Origin: Glycocaulis sp051859565
Lineage (GTDB): Bacteria > Pseudomonadota > Alphaproteobacteria > Caulobacterales > Maricaulaceae
Assembly (NCBI RefSeq): GCF_051859565.1
Contig: NZ_JBHYFK010000007.1
Span: 150,479 to 214,478, forward strand
Length of the DNA: 64,000 nucleotides
Direction: 5' to 3'
Positions 43,432 through 54,233 of this stretch are shown here, one piece after another. The stretch's first letter is position 1, and each line of letters begins with the position of its first letter. The position numbers and the translations under genes were made by a program. Under the pieces are notes generated by a model. It had not been told where the DNA came from. It ran no database searches and saw only the letters and a program-made list of their open reading frames with translations.

Positions 43432-44517
43432 ATGGGGGCTGGTGGCATATGCAAACTGGCGATGATCGTTCTGGCGCCTGTTCTGGCGGCTAGCTGGCAG
43501 GCTGACATTGCCTACGCCATTCCGCCATCGGTGATGGAGCCGTACCGCGCCTATATGGCCGCCATCGAGAGTGATGAGCTGGCAAGCGCCACCACCCACG
43601 CCGAAGCGGCATATCAGGCAGGCGTGGCCGCTCGGATTGACGCCGGCACACTGGCCGCACTGGCCGAGAACCGGGCACAGATTTACTACGACCTGGAGGA
43701 TTACGCTGCCGCCGCCCCGGCCTGGGATGATCTTCATGCACTGGCACCGGATACAGATACGCTAGCGCTGGCGGCAGCAGCCTATCTGTTGGCGGGGGAC
43801 CGGGCCAGCGCGGCAGCGCGTGCCAGAAGCTTGCAGGTGTCCTCCTCCTCGCTTTCGGAAGATTTGCGGTTTTTCACTGGCTACATCATCGCCGTTCATG
43901 AAGGTCCAGGTCAGTATCTGGCTCAAACGGGCAATCAGATACGCGGCGGTGATGACCACGCCCCGGCGATCCTGCGGCAAATTCTCTTGGAGGGTGACAG
44001 AGCTGTCAGGTCTCGACAGCGTGAGCGCGTGATTTTGCTGTCAGGGCTCGCCACTGGCGTGGCACGCGGCACAGGCATGGATGAAGCGGTGACCGGCCAT
44101 CTTGCCTCTTGGTATCACAGCGCCCTGAATGGACTGAGAAATCGCCGGGCGCTGCAGGAGTCTCTGGAGACATCGCATCTCGTCAAGCTATTGCTACGGC
44201 AGGGGTATTTCCCAGGTGTCCCGCAGGGAGAAGCCGGAATTTCTGACGAGTCCCTTATCGAGCGGTTTCCGCCTCAGTATCCAGTTCGGGCATCGGAGCG
44301 CGGTTTGGAGGGCTATACGGTGCTCAGGTTCGAGGTGGGAACCGACGGTCAACCAGAGAATATTGAGGTGGTTTTCGCCACGCCTGACGGGAATACTTTT
44401 ATCCGGGAAAGCGTCAGGGCGCTTGAGAGATGGCGATATACACCGCCTGTCGAAGACGGTGAACCATTCCGTCGTGAATGCGTGGAGACGACGTTCAGTT
44501 TTTTCTTGGACAATTAG
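43432..44517 (+). CDS. TonB C-terminal domain protein with helical repeats, copy 2
   Basis: 361 residues from the ATG at 43432, which has a GGGGGG tract eight bases upstream; a GTG three codons earlier is possible. Signal peptide ends DIAYA. The next 57 residues match copy 1 at 53 positions, then the two proteins diverge strongly. The C-terminal TonB domain is PPQYPVRASERGLEGYTVLRFEV to RALERWRYTPPVEDGE. Same layout as copy 1, so the pair arose by duplication of a unit, with later divergence of the middle part. Function unknown; periplasmic. Confidence 0.82.
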   Translation: MGAGGICKLAMIVLAPVLAASWQADIAYAIPPSVMEPYRAYMAAIESDELASATTHAEAAYQAGVAARIDAGTLAALAENRAQIYYDLEDYAAAAPAWDDLHALAPDTDTLALAAAAYLLAGDRASAAARARSLQVSSSSLSEDLRFFTGYIIAVHEGPGQYLAQTGNQIRGGDDHAPAILRQILLEGDRAVRSRQRERVILLSGLATGVARGTGMDEAVTGHLASWYHSALNGLRNRRALQESLETSHLVKLLLRQGYFPGVPQGEAGISDESLIERFPPQYPVRASERGLEGYTVLRFEVGTDGQPENIEVVFATPDGNTFIRESVRALERWRYTPPVEDGEPFRRECVETTFSFFLDN

Positions 44518-44575
44518 CCCCCTGCGTCACAGTGATCCTTGGCAGGTGGAACGCATCGGGCTAAGTCCCGCTGCC

Positions 44576-45421
44576 ATGAAACTCATCCATGCCGATGCCC
44601 TGCAAGACGGGCTTGCCCTCATATTGCGTCATCCCCGCGCCGTTCTGGCCGCCAGCGCGCTGTGCGCAGGCATTGCCGCGCTCGAAGCGCTTGTCTTCTC
44701 GCTTACTGGCGAAACGGGGCCGGGGCTGATTGGCGTCACCCTGCTTTTCATTCTTGGCTTTCATGCCTGGGTGATTGCGGCGGTGCTGGTCACGCGCCCG
44801 GCGCTGGGGCTGGCTGAGGGAGACATTCAGGACCGGGTTCGCGACGTGTCGCGTCTGGTGCTGGTAGCCGGGCTGACGCTTGTGCTTGTGCTGACCGTGC
44901 TCGGCACCGCCTTCGTCATGCTGGCCTTCATGCTGGGCGCGCTGGCGATACTGGGCGCGGAGCGTACAGGCCTGACCGAGCCGCCCGAAGGCTTTGTGAA
45001 TATCTTCGCCCTGTTCAGCACCGCAGAATGGATCATCGCGGTTGCGCTGATCACGGTGTTCGCCGGTTTTGGCCTCTGGTTCATCTCCCGCCTGCTGCCC
45101 GGCATTCCAGCCACGCTGGCGCGCGGCAAGGTGCAGCTTCTGGCCGCTTGGCCGATATTGCAGGGAAGGGGGCTTGGCGGCTTCATCACCGGCACGCTGG
45201 CGGTGCTGCCCGGCATTGTGCTGCTGGTGGCCTTCGCCTTTCTGGTGGAAAGCGTGACAGGATATAACCCCGCGCAGGGCGTGCGGGCAGACGGGCTGAA
45301 CCCGCTTGGCATTGCGCTTTTGCGCGCCGTTCTGGTGGGCGGATCGGTGGCCTTCGTGCTGACCCCGCTCCTGGGCGTGCATGCCCGCCTCTACATGAAA
45401 TTTACGTCACAAAGCGTGTAA
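44576..45421 (+). CDS. polytopic membrane protein, unknown function
   Basis: 281 residues, about six transmembrane segments (for example AVLAASALCAGIAALEALVF, LVLVAGLTLVLVLTVLGTAF, TLAVLPGIVLLVAFAFLVE). Similar architecture to the DUF7544/glycerophosphoryl-type integral membrane proteins of its neighbour, but no motif I can name. The ATG at 44576 follows copy 2 by 58 bases. With the next gene it forms a pair of membrane proteins, possibly distant paralogues. Confidence 0.72.
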   Translation: MKLIHADALQDGLALILRHPRAVLAASALCAGIAALEALVFSLTGETGPGLIGVTLLFILGFHAWVIAAVLVTRPALGLAEGDIQDRVRDVSRLVLVAGLTLVLVLTVLGTAFVMLAFMLGALAILGAERTGLTEPPEGFVNIFALFSTAEWIIAVALITVFAGFGLWFISRLLPGIPATLARGKVQLLAAWPILQGRGLGGFITGTLAVLPGIVLLVAFAFLVESVTGYNPAQGVRADGLNPLGIALLRAVLVGGSVAFVLTPLLGVHARLYMKFTSQSV

Positions 45422-45497
45422 AACACGCCTTGAGGCGTGCCGTGCTCACGGGCCTGTGATAGCGTCCCGCCAAATTGTTGCAGGGCAGGGACATACA

Positions 45498-46538
45498 ATG
45501 GCATCTCCGAGCGAAGCGAAATACGATTTCACCAGCGCAGCCTTCTGGTTCTTCAAGTGTGTGGGCCGCAATCCGGGCGGTGCCTTCTCGATCGCGCTCT
45601 GGCAGATCATTGCCTATGCGGTGATCATCGGTGCTCTGCTGGTTTTCGGCCTGCCGGCGATCCAGTCGATACTGGAGCTGGTCGCTGTCAATGACGACCC
45701 GGACCCCAGCGAGGTCTTCGCTGCTGCAGGCACACTGCTGGCTCTCTCCCCGGTTATTGTTATTGTCTCGCTTCTTATAGCCCTGATGGCGCAAGGCGCC
45801 TGGCTGCGTTTCATGACGCGCAACGAGGTGGCGGGCGGTATCCCCTTCCGCCTCGGCGCAGACGAGGGCCGGCTGTTTCTCGTCAATCTGTGCCTCGTCG
45901 CCTTCGTGATCGCGGGCTATGTCGCCGCCATCCTCTCTTTCGGGATCATTGTTGCCGTAACGATGGGGATCAATTCTGCCGCGGAGGGCGCTCTCTGGGC
46001 GGCGCTTCTCAACGGCGTGATCTGGTTTGTGGCAGTCGTGGGCTTCACGGTGGCTGCCTTCATCATCGCGGTGCGTTTTGCGGCCGGTCCGGCGCTCACC
46101 GTGCGCCAGAAAGGCTTCCGCCTGTTCCATTCCTTTGCCGCCACGAAGCGGATCGTCGGCTGGCTGGTGCTGACCTATTTCGTCCTGCTTCTGATCGCGC
46201 TCGTCGGCTCCATGGTCCTGTCCATCGTCCAGCAGATCGCCGTGATGGGCGGCATGATGGGCGCCATCGCCCCCTACTGGGGTGATCTGATGGCGGGCGC
46301 CGAGCCGGACCCCGAACAGGTCCGCGAGATGATCACCGGGCTCATCACCAGCCCGGCAGCCATTATCGCCCTGTGCGTGATGTTGCTGGCGCAGGTGATC
46401 TTCCACATCGTGTTTGAAGGCCTGTGGCACGGCGTCGGCGCCTACACGGCGGTTCGCCATGATGGCGGTGATGGCCCGTTTGAAACCGATCTTGCTGCCC
46501 CGGCTGAATCGGTCGGCAACGCGCCCTCCGAAGGATAA
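45498..46538 (+). CDS. polytopic membrane protein, unknown function
   Basis: 346 residues, six or more transmembrane helices. The N-terminus YDFTSAAFWFFKCVGRNPGG is followed by alternating hydrophobic segments; GAWLRFMTRNEVAGGIPFRLGADEGRLF (core RNEVAGGIPFRLGADE) and ALTVRQKGFRLFHSFAATK are conserved-looking polar loops. No catalytic motif recognised. The ATG at 45498 is used because the 14 codons upstream include no conserved sequence. It ends four bases before the CPBP protease gene. Confidence 0.75.
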   Translation: MASPSEAKYDFTSAAFWFFKCVGRNPGGAFSIALWQIIAYAVIIGALLVFGLPAIQSILELVAVNDDPDPSEVFAAAGTLLALSPVIVIVSLLIALMAQGAWLRFMTRNEVAGGIPFRLGADEGRLFLVNLCLVAFVIAGYVAAILSFGIIVAVTMGINSAAEGALWAALLNGVIWFVAVVGFTVAAFIIAVRFAAGPALTVRQKGFRLFHSFAATKRIVGWLVLTYFVLLLIALVGSMVLSIVQQIAVMGGMMGAIAPYWGDLMAGAEPDPEQVREMITGLITSPAAIIALCVMLLAQVIFHIVFEGLWHGVGAYTAVRHDGGDGPFETDLAAPAESVGNAPSEG

Positions 46539-46542
46539 CTCG

Positions 46543-47553
46543 ATGACCGAACAGGCCCTCATCCCGCCGCCCTGGCAGGCGCTCTACGCGCCGTGGGCGC
46601 CCGCATCGCGGCGCAGTTTTGGCTGGGCGACGCCCTTCATCCTGTTTCTGACCTACGTCATCTCGTCCATTCCGATGATCGTGCTGACGGTCATTGCGAT
46701 GGCCGGGGCGCCGGGCGGTCTCGAATCTGCGGCTGAAGGTGACACCTCGGCAGCCTTGTCAGGCGATGTCATGCTGCCCGGCATTCTGTTGCAGTTTGCC
46801 TTGTGGGCGGCGCTCATCATCGTCTGGGTGAAGGCGTTTGAACGGCGCAGCCTCGCGTCGATGGGCTTTACCGCCACGGGCTGGCTGCGGCGGTATTTGC
46901 GCGGGCTTCTCGTGGGCATAGGCCTCGTCCTCCTGCTGGGCGGGGTGATGGCCGCGCTGACCACGCTTGCGCCGCAGGCCGTGCCCGAAAGCATGCGCGA
47001 CATGACCGGGCCGGAAAATGCTGACTGGGCGGTGCTGGCGGGCGGCGCTTTTATCGGCTTTGCGCTGTTGGCCATCATCACCTTCCTCATTCAGGGCGGT
47101 GCGGAGGAAGTTGTATTCCGCGGCTGGCTGATGAGCACGCTGACCGCGCGCTGGGGCGCGGTGGCGGCCATTATCGCCTCCAGCGTGATTTTCGGTGCTT
47201 TCCACCTGCATGTGATGGTGTCCGGCGTGGCCTACGGCCTGATGGCCGTATTCGGCATCACCGCGACGGGGCTCTTCTTCGCGCTCTACGCCTGGGCCGA
47301 GCGCGGCGTGTGGGGCGCAGCCGCCGCCCATGGCACATTCAACGCCGCCGCCACGCTGATGCCGCTGGCGGTCATGCAGGCCAGCGAGCCGGACCGCACG
47401 CCGTCCGATCTCTTCGCCGAGGTGCTGACCCGCGCGACCGGCATGGCCGGCGTGGAAGCCACCGAAGTCGGCCCGCACCTGCTGGTCCAGCCGGGCGTGT
47501 TCCTCACGCTCAGCCTCATCCTCTTCCTGCGCCTGCGGGCGAGGAAGGGGTAG
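46543..47553 (+). CDS. CPBP family intramembrane glutamic endopeptidase
   Basis: 336 residues, eight or so helices. The CPBP/Abi motifs are present: EExxxR as GGAEEVVFRGWLM, then FxxxH as FGAFHLHV, then HGTFNAAA. By family homology with Rce1, it is a membrane-embedded protease with Glu as catalytic residue; bacterial roles include bacteriocin self-immunity and signalling. The ATG at 46543 lies directly after the previous gene (four-base gap). Confidence 0.92.
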   Translation: MTEQALIPPPWQALYAPWAPASRRSFGWATPFILFLTYVISSIPMIVLTVIAMAGAPGGLESAAEGDTSAALSGDVMLPGILLQFALWAALIIVWVKAFERRSLASMGFTATGWLRRYLRGLLVGIGLVLLLGGVMAALTTLAPQAVPESMRDMTGPENADWAVLAGGAFIGFALLAIITFLIQGGAEEVVFRGWLMSTLTARWGAVAAIIASSVIFGAFHLHVMVSGVAYGLMAVFGITATGLFFALYAWAERGVWGAAAAHGTFNAAATLMPLAVMQASEPDRTPSDLFAEVLTRATGMAGVEATEVGPHLLVQPGVFLTLSLILFLRLRARKG

Positions 47554-47574
47554 GGCGTCCATTGCGTTGAAACC

Positions 47575-47738
47575 CCGGACGCGCAGCGATCCGGGGCCTC
47601 CGTTTGAGGGGCTTTTCCCTCGTCCTTCGAGACGTTCGCTTCGCTCACCCTCAGGATGAGGGAAAAGCGCAACCCTAGCCCTCATCCTGAGGAGGCCGAA
47701 GGCCGTCTCGAAGGGCGAGGGCTGATTGTGCATCCGGC
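47575..47738. repeat. palindromic repeat region after the CPBP gene
   Basis: The 194-base gap between the CPBP gene and uvrA holds CCCCGGA...TCCGGGG and two copies of the CTCATCCTGAGG...CGTCTCGAAGG motif in opposite orientation (near 47619-47665 and 47681-47722). The motif also occurs at 24028-24076. No gene. Confidence 0.8.
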
Positions 47739-47747
47739 CGTTGCCCG

Positions 47748-50642
<2,895 letters not shown>

Positions 50643-50849
50643 TGGGCGGAAAATCCATAAATCTGCAAGGGGCCAGCGGGCGGCGCCGGCCGGTGGTTAG
50701 ATAGGCTGCAAGGTGGCCGTGCGCCACCTTGCCTGTACCCTCATTACACCTCGCGGTGCGATTGCGTTCACCGGGCGCATGGACACCCCGGCGGTGATGG
50801 AGTGAGATGCGCTCGAAAATTCACTTGGCGACTCGCCCGTTGACGGGCG

Positions 50850-50864
50850 GAACAATATGTGAAC
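50850..50864. promoter_or_regulatory. LexA (SOS) box between uvrA and ssb
   Basis: GAAC-AATATGT-GAAC, the exact alphaproteobacterial LexA operator (GTTC-N7-GTTC on the other strand), 36 bases before the ssb ATG. A TTGACG (50840-50845) overlaps its left side as a probable -35 for ssb, so LexA binding would block the promoter. It may also control uvrA, whose start is 207 bases away. Confidence 0.8.
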
Positions 50865-50900
50865 ATTTTAGATAAAAGCGCAAGAAGTACGAGGCATCCC

Positions 50901-51374
50901 ATGGCAGGCAGCGTCAACAAGGTCATCATTATCGGCAATCTGGGCGCGGACCCGGAAGTGAAGGCCATGCCGTCCGGCGACCGGATGGCGAAATTTCCCG
51001 TCGCGACGTCGGAAACCTGGCGCGACCGCCAGTCCGGCGAGCGCCGCGAGAAAACCGAATGGCACAACGTGGTCATCTTCAACGAGAACCTCGCCAAGGT
51101 CGCCGAGAACTATCTTAAAAAAGGCGCCAAGGTTTACATCGAAGGCTCGCTGCAGACCCGCAAATGGCAGGACCAGAACGGGCAGGACCGCTACTCCACC
51201 GAGATCGTGCTGCAGAAATATCGCGGCGAGCTGACCATGCTCGACGGTAAGGGCGATGGCGGCGGTTCGGGCGGTGGCAATTATGGCCGCATGGATGACC
51301 GCTCCTCCGGCGGCAATGAGCGCCCGCGCGAAAGCTTCGCCTCCGACACGCTGGACGACGATATTCCGTTCTAG
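50901..51374 (+). CDS. ssb: single-stranded DNA-binding protein
   Basis: 157 residues. The OB-fold runs SVNKVIIIGNLGADPEVKAMPSG to WHNVVIFNENLAKVAENYLKKGAKVYIEGSLQTRKWQD (core KGAKVYIEGSLQTRKW). Then a Gly-rich linker and the acidic interaction tip DDDIPF. The ATG at 50901 is the family start; the preceding GTG at 50859 lies within the LexA-box region and is not used. Downstream hairpin at 51424. Confidence 0.97.
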   Translation: MAGSVNKVIIIGNLGADPEVKAMPSGDRMAKFPVATSETWRDRQSGERREKTEWHNVVIFNENLAKVAENYLKKGAKVYIEGSLQTRKWQDQNGQDRYSTEIVLQKYRGELTMLDGKGDGGGSGGGNYGRMDDRSSGGNERPRESFASDTLDDDIPF

Positions 51375-51423
51375 GGGGATGGCGCGTTAACGCGCTTTAC
51401 ACCTCCCGGCAGACCGCGCCATG

Positions 51424-51453
51424 GTCCCCGCTCAATTTCCTTTGAGCGGGGAC
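51424..51453 (+). promoter_or_regulatory. hairpin between ssb and the TM2 gene, overlapping its start region
   Basis: Perfect 12-bp stem GTCCCCGCTCAA / TTGAGCGGGGAC, loop TTTCCT, ending four bases before the TM2 gene ATG. The likely ribosome-binding purines (GAGCGGGGA) are inside the right arm. Could limit translation, or act as a weak ssb terminator. Confidence 0.55.
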
Positions 51454-51457
51454 TTCC

Positions 51458-51838
51458 ATGAATCGTCACAGCTACTCGACCGAGCTTTACGCCATTGTCG
51501 GCTCACTGCCGGAGGCCAGCCGGCCCGGCTTCATCTCTGCCTTCCAGGCGTCGGAGAAGAACCCGGTCCTGCTCTACGGCTTCAATATCTGGCTCGGCTT
51601 TCTCGGCATTGACCGTTTTCTCGTCGGCGACATCCTTGCCGGCGTGCTCAAGCTGATCACGTTTGGCGGCTTTGGCCTGTGGCAGATCATTGACTGTTTC
51701 CTGATTGGCGGCCGCGCCCGGCAGAAGAATATCGAGCAGGCCCGCCGCCTGCGCGAGTCCTTCATCAACCGCGCCAGCCCGCCCTCCGCCCCGCCGGCGC
51801 CCGCTTCCTCCGAGCTTCCGCCGCCGCCGGCCTCCTGA
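51458..51838 (+). CDS. TM2 domain-containing protein
   Basis: 126 residues. Residues about 35-85 form a TM2 domain: LLYGFNIWLGFLGIDRFLVGDILAGVLKLITFGGFGLWQIIDCFLIG (core FLGIDRFLVGDILAGVLK), two helices with the DRF-like loop between. A short Ser/Pro-rich tail (PPSAPPAPASSELPPPPAS) follows. Function unknown; inner membrane. The start codon is next to the hairpin. Confidence 0.88.
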   Translation: MNRHSYSTELYAIVGSLPEASRPGFISAFQASEKNPVLLYGFNIWLGFLGIDRFLVGDILAGVLKLITFGGFGLWQIIDCFLIGGRARQKNIEQARRLRESFINRASPPSAPPAPASSELPPPPAS

Positions 51839-51841
51839 GCG

Positions 51842-52888
51842 CTATTCCGGCCTGAACACTTCCACCTTCGCGCTGGTATCGGCCGCGCCGCGCTGGGCGG
51901 CTCCGCCTATGGTGTAGATCGCACCATCAAGGGCGTGCGCGCCGAGGCCGTGGCGCGGTGTCGGCATGGTGCTGACCGCTTGCCAGCTATCGGTCTCCGC
52001 CCGCCAGGCCCACACTTCTTCATAGACGCCGCCGCCATCCTCAAACCATTCCCCGCCAAACACGTAGAGCGTGTCACCGACGCTGGCGGCGGCCAGCCCG
52101 CCAGACCCGCGCGGGCCGCGTGAGGGCTGGGGCAGGGGCGCGGCCAAAGTCCAGCTATTGCTGGCCGGGTCATAGACCTCATGGGCGGGCGTATTGCCGC
52201 CAGAGACGGTGCGCCCTGCCACCACATGGATCAGCCCGTTCATCACGGCGGCAGCGGCTGAATTGCGTGCGCTGGGTGAGGGCGCAAGTGTCGTCCATGT
52301 CCCTTCCGCCGGGTCCAGCACCAGATGCGCGGTCACGTCCGACTGGTGGTTCCATTCCGAATTTTCTACGCCGGACGGACGCCGCCCGGTGATGACATGG
52401 ATGCGGCCATCCAGCGCCACCGCCACATTCTCCGACCACGGGCCGGGCAGGGGCGGCCCTTCCTGCCAGGCGGTGTCCTCGCCGGGGCGCAGTGTCCATA
52501 CCCGGTTGGTATTGGACCACACCCCGCCCTGCTCGGTGGTGTAGCCGCCAATCGCATAGAGCGTGCCGTCAACGCCCACGCATTGCGGGTGATGGGTCGG
52601 GATGGGCAGGCGCGGCATCTCGCGCCAGCTTTCATCGGCGCCGGGGGTAAGGGCCAGCACGCGGTCTGAAATGTCCAGCGGACGGTCTGAAATCCCCGTC
52701 GCGAACCCGCCAATCACGTAGATCGTGCCGTCCAGCAGGGCAGGGTAGATCTCTTGCACCGGGAAGGGCAGGTCCGGAGCATTGCTCCAGCGCGTGTCGT
52801 CATCGCGGCGCGCGAAGCCCGCGCCCGATGCGATCAGGCCCGTTCCGGCGGCCATTCCAAGCGTTGCAGCCCTGCGTGTGAGTTTCAT
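51842..52888 (-). CDS. Tat-exported Kelch-repeat protein
   Basis: 348 residues from the ATG at 52888 (GGGAGG ten bases upstream). The N-terminus LTRRAATLGMAAGTGLIASG is a twin-arginine signal. Six-bladed Kelch beta-propeller repeats follow: GTIYVIGGFATG, GTLYAIGGYTTE, GRIHVITGRRPSG, GLIHVVAGRTVSG, DTLYVFGGEWFED and GAIYTIGGAAQRG. Similar in overall layout to NanM-type epimerases and galactose oxidase propellers; no catalytic residues can be assigned. Ends four bases after the TM2 gene's stop, convergent. Confidence 0.88.
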   Translation of the reverse strand: MKLTRRAATLGMAAGTGLIASGAGFARRDDDTRWSNAPDLPFPVQEIYPALLDGTIYVIGGFATGISDRPLDISDRVLALTPGADESWREMPRLPIPTHHPQCVGVDGTLYAIGGYTTEQGGVWSNTNRVWTLRPGEDTAWQEGPPLPGPWSENVAVALDGRIHVITGRRPSGVENSEWNHQSDVTAHLVLDPAEGTWTTLAPSPSARNSAAAAVMNGLIHVVAGRTVSGGNTPAHEVYDPASNSWTLAAPLPQPSRGPRGSGGLAAASVGDTLYVFGGEWFEDGGGVYEEVWAWRAETDSWQAVSTMPTPRHGLGAHALDGAIYTIGGAAQRGAADTSAKVEVFRPE

Positions 52889-52977
52889 GGGGTCAGCCTC
52901 CCTGTCTCGTGTTTTCAACACGGTAGCATCGGGGAGAGGGGATAGGCCAGAAGGGCCGCCCCCCATTTTCGCCAATG

Positions 52978-53988
52978 TTATTGGATCCGGCCGGTCTCAT
53001 CCATCCAGTCGAGTGCGTCGATAAAGGCTCCGACCAGGTTGGCGAAGGGGGCGCCCTCGTCCGTGTTGAGAATATGCCCGCCGCCGAATACCCGTTCGAC
53101 ACGGATAGCCTTCCCGGCGGCCAGCCTTGCTGTGGTGATCATTTCTACGCCGTTGGCATCGATCTGCTCATCCTCGGTGCCGTAATAGACCAGCACGCCC
53201 GCGCCAGAGCCAGCCAGGTCTTCGGCGGGGCAGGCCCGCCCGAAGGTCGACCAGAAAAGGTGTGTCTGCCCCTGGAAGTAGGCATCGGAATTCAGCGGAT
53301 CGCGCGCCACCCCGGCAAAGCCGGCCTCAAGCACGGCCAACGCCTCGCGCGCCCGCTCCTGGCGCTCTTCCGGCGTACCCTCACCGGCCATCGCATCCAG
53401 CCGCGCGCGCGCCAGCCGGTCAGACCATAGATCGCAGCCGAAGCCGGACAGGAAGGCGACATGACTGATATCATCGCGCCGGGCGGCCAGACGCGCGGCG
53501 ATGATCGCCCCTTCCGACAGGCCGAGCAGGCGAACGGTGTCACCAGCGGACGTGGCGCCAGACCGCACGGCTGCGTCGATGGCCTGCCCCACCTCGGCCG
53601 TCCAGTTGTCCAGCGTGTGGTTGCGCCGGAACTCCGGCGGACAAGCGTCGGAAACCTGGCCTGCGGTTGCAGCCGTCTGGCCCGTAAGGTGTGGTTTTTC
53701 CACAACCATTACAGCAAAGCGATCCGCCGCGAGCTGGTGGATGATGTCCTGTCCGGCGGTGGCGACCAGCCCCTCGTCACTGCGGGCAAACACCGGCTCG
53801 CAGCCCGATCCCTGCAGGACCACCAGCAGAGGCCGGGGGCCGTCCGCCGGGGCGGCAATATAATATGTGACGTTGCCTGACGGTCCGGGCGCATGCGCAA
53901 GGCGGAATGGCCCTGCATCGTCGGCTGCTGCGGCCTGCCCAAGACCAAGTACAGTAATCGCTGCTGTAAACAAACCAGTGCGGGTCAT
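52978..53988 (-). CDS. exported alpha/beta hydrolase family protein
   Basis: 336 residues from the ATG at 53988 (GGGAG upstream). A signal peptide ends GQAAAADD. The hydrolase core: PLLVVLQGSGCEPVF (oxyanion loop), nucleophile in LLGLSEGAIIAARLA, acid in VLVYYGTEDEQIDANG and His in RVFGGGHILNTDEG. Resembles uncharacterised dienelactone hydrolase/esterase proteins. Substrate not determinable. Divergent from gyrA. Confidence 0.85.
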   Translation of the reverse strand: MTRTGLFTAAITVLGLGQAAAADDAGPFRLAHAPGPSGNVTYYIAAPADGPRPLLVVLQGSGCEPVFARSDEGLVATAGQDIIHQLAADRFAVMVVEKPHLTGQTAATAGQVSDACPPEFRRNHTLDNWTAEVGQAIDAAVRSGATSAGDTVRLLGLSEGAIIAARLAARRDDISHVAFLSGFGCDLWSDRLARARLDAMAGEGTPEERQERAREALAVLEAGFAGVARDPLNSDAYFQGQTHLFWSTFGRACPAEDLAGSGAGVLVYYGTEDEQIDANGVEMITTARLAAGKAIRVERVFGGGHILNTDEGAPFANLVGAFIDALDWMDETGRIQ

Positions 53989-54233
53989 TGTTTTATCTCC
54001 CGAATTACAGATGCCTGACCGGCTGCGAACGTTAGTGGCGAAGGCAAAATCCTCAAATGAAATCGATGTCATATTTGGTGCGCGCGAAGGGGCTGAAACA
54101 CACCTCATCGTTTGCCCCTGTGGCTGGGGCTTGGTAAACCCTTTCCCAGCTTTGCTGACACGTGATTCCGGCTGTCGGCGCCCATTCCTTGCGGGGCATC
54201 TTCCATGCCCGCCTGACTACAGGACAGATACGC

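Noticed and set aside
54162..54233. 24-codon N-terminal extension of gyrA from an ATG
   Set aside because: No ribosome-binding site or conserved residues; TTG at 54234 has AGGA at good distance.
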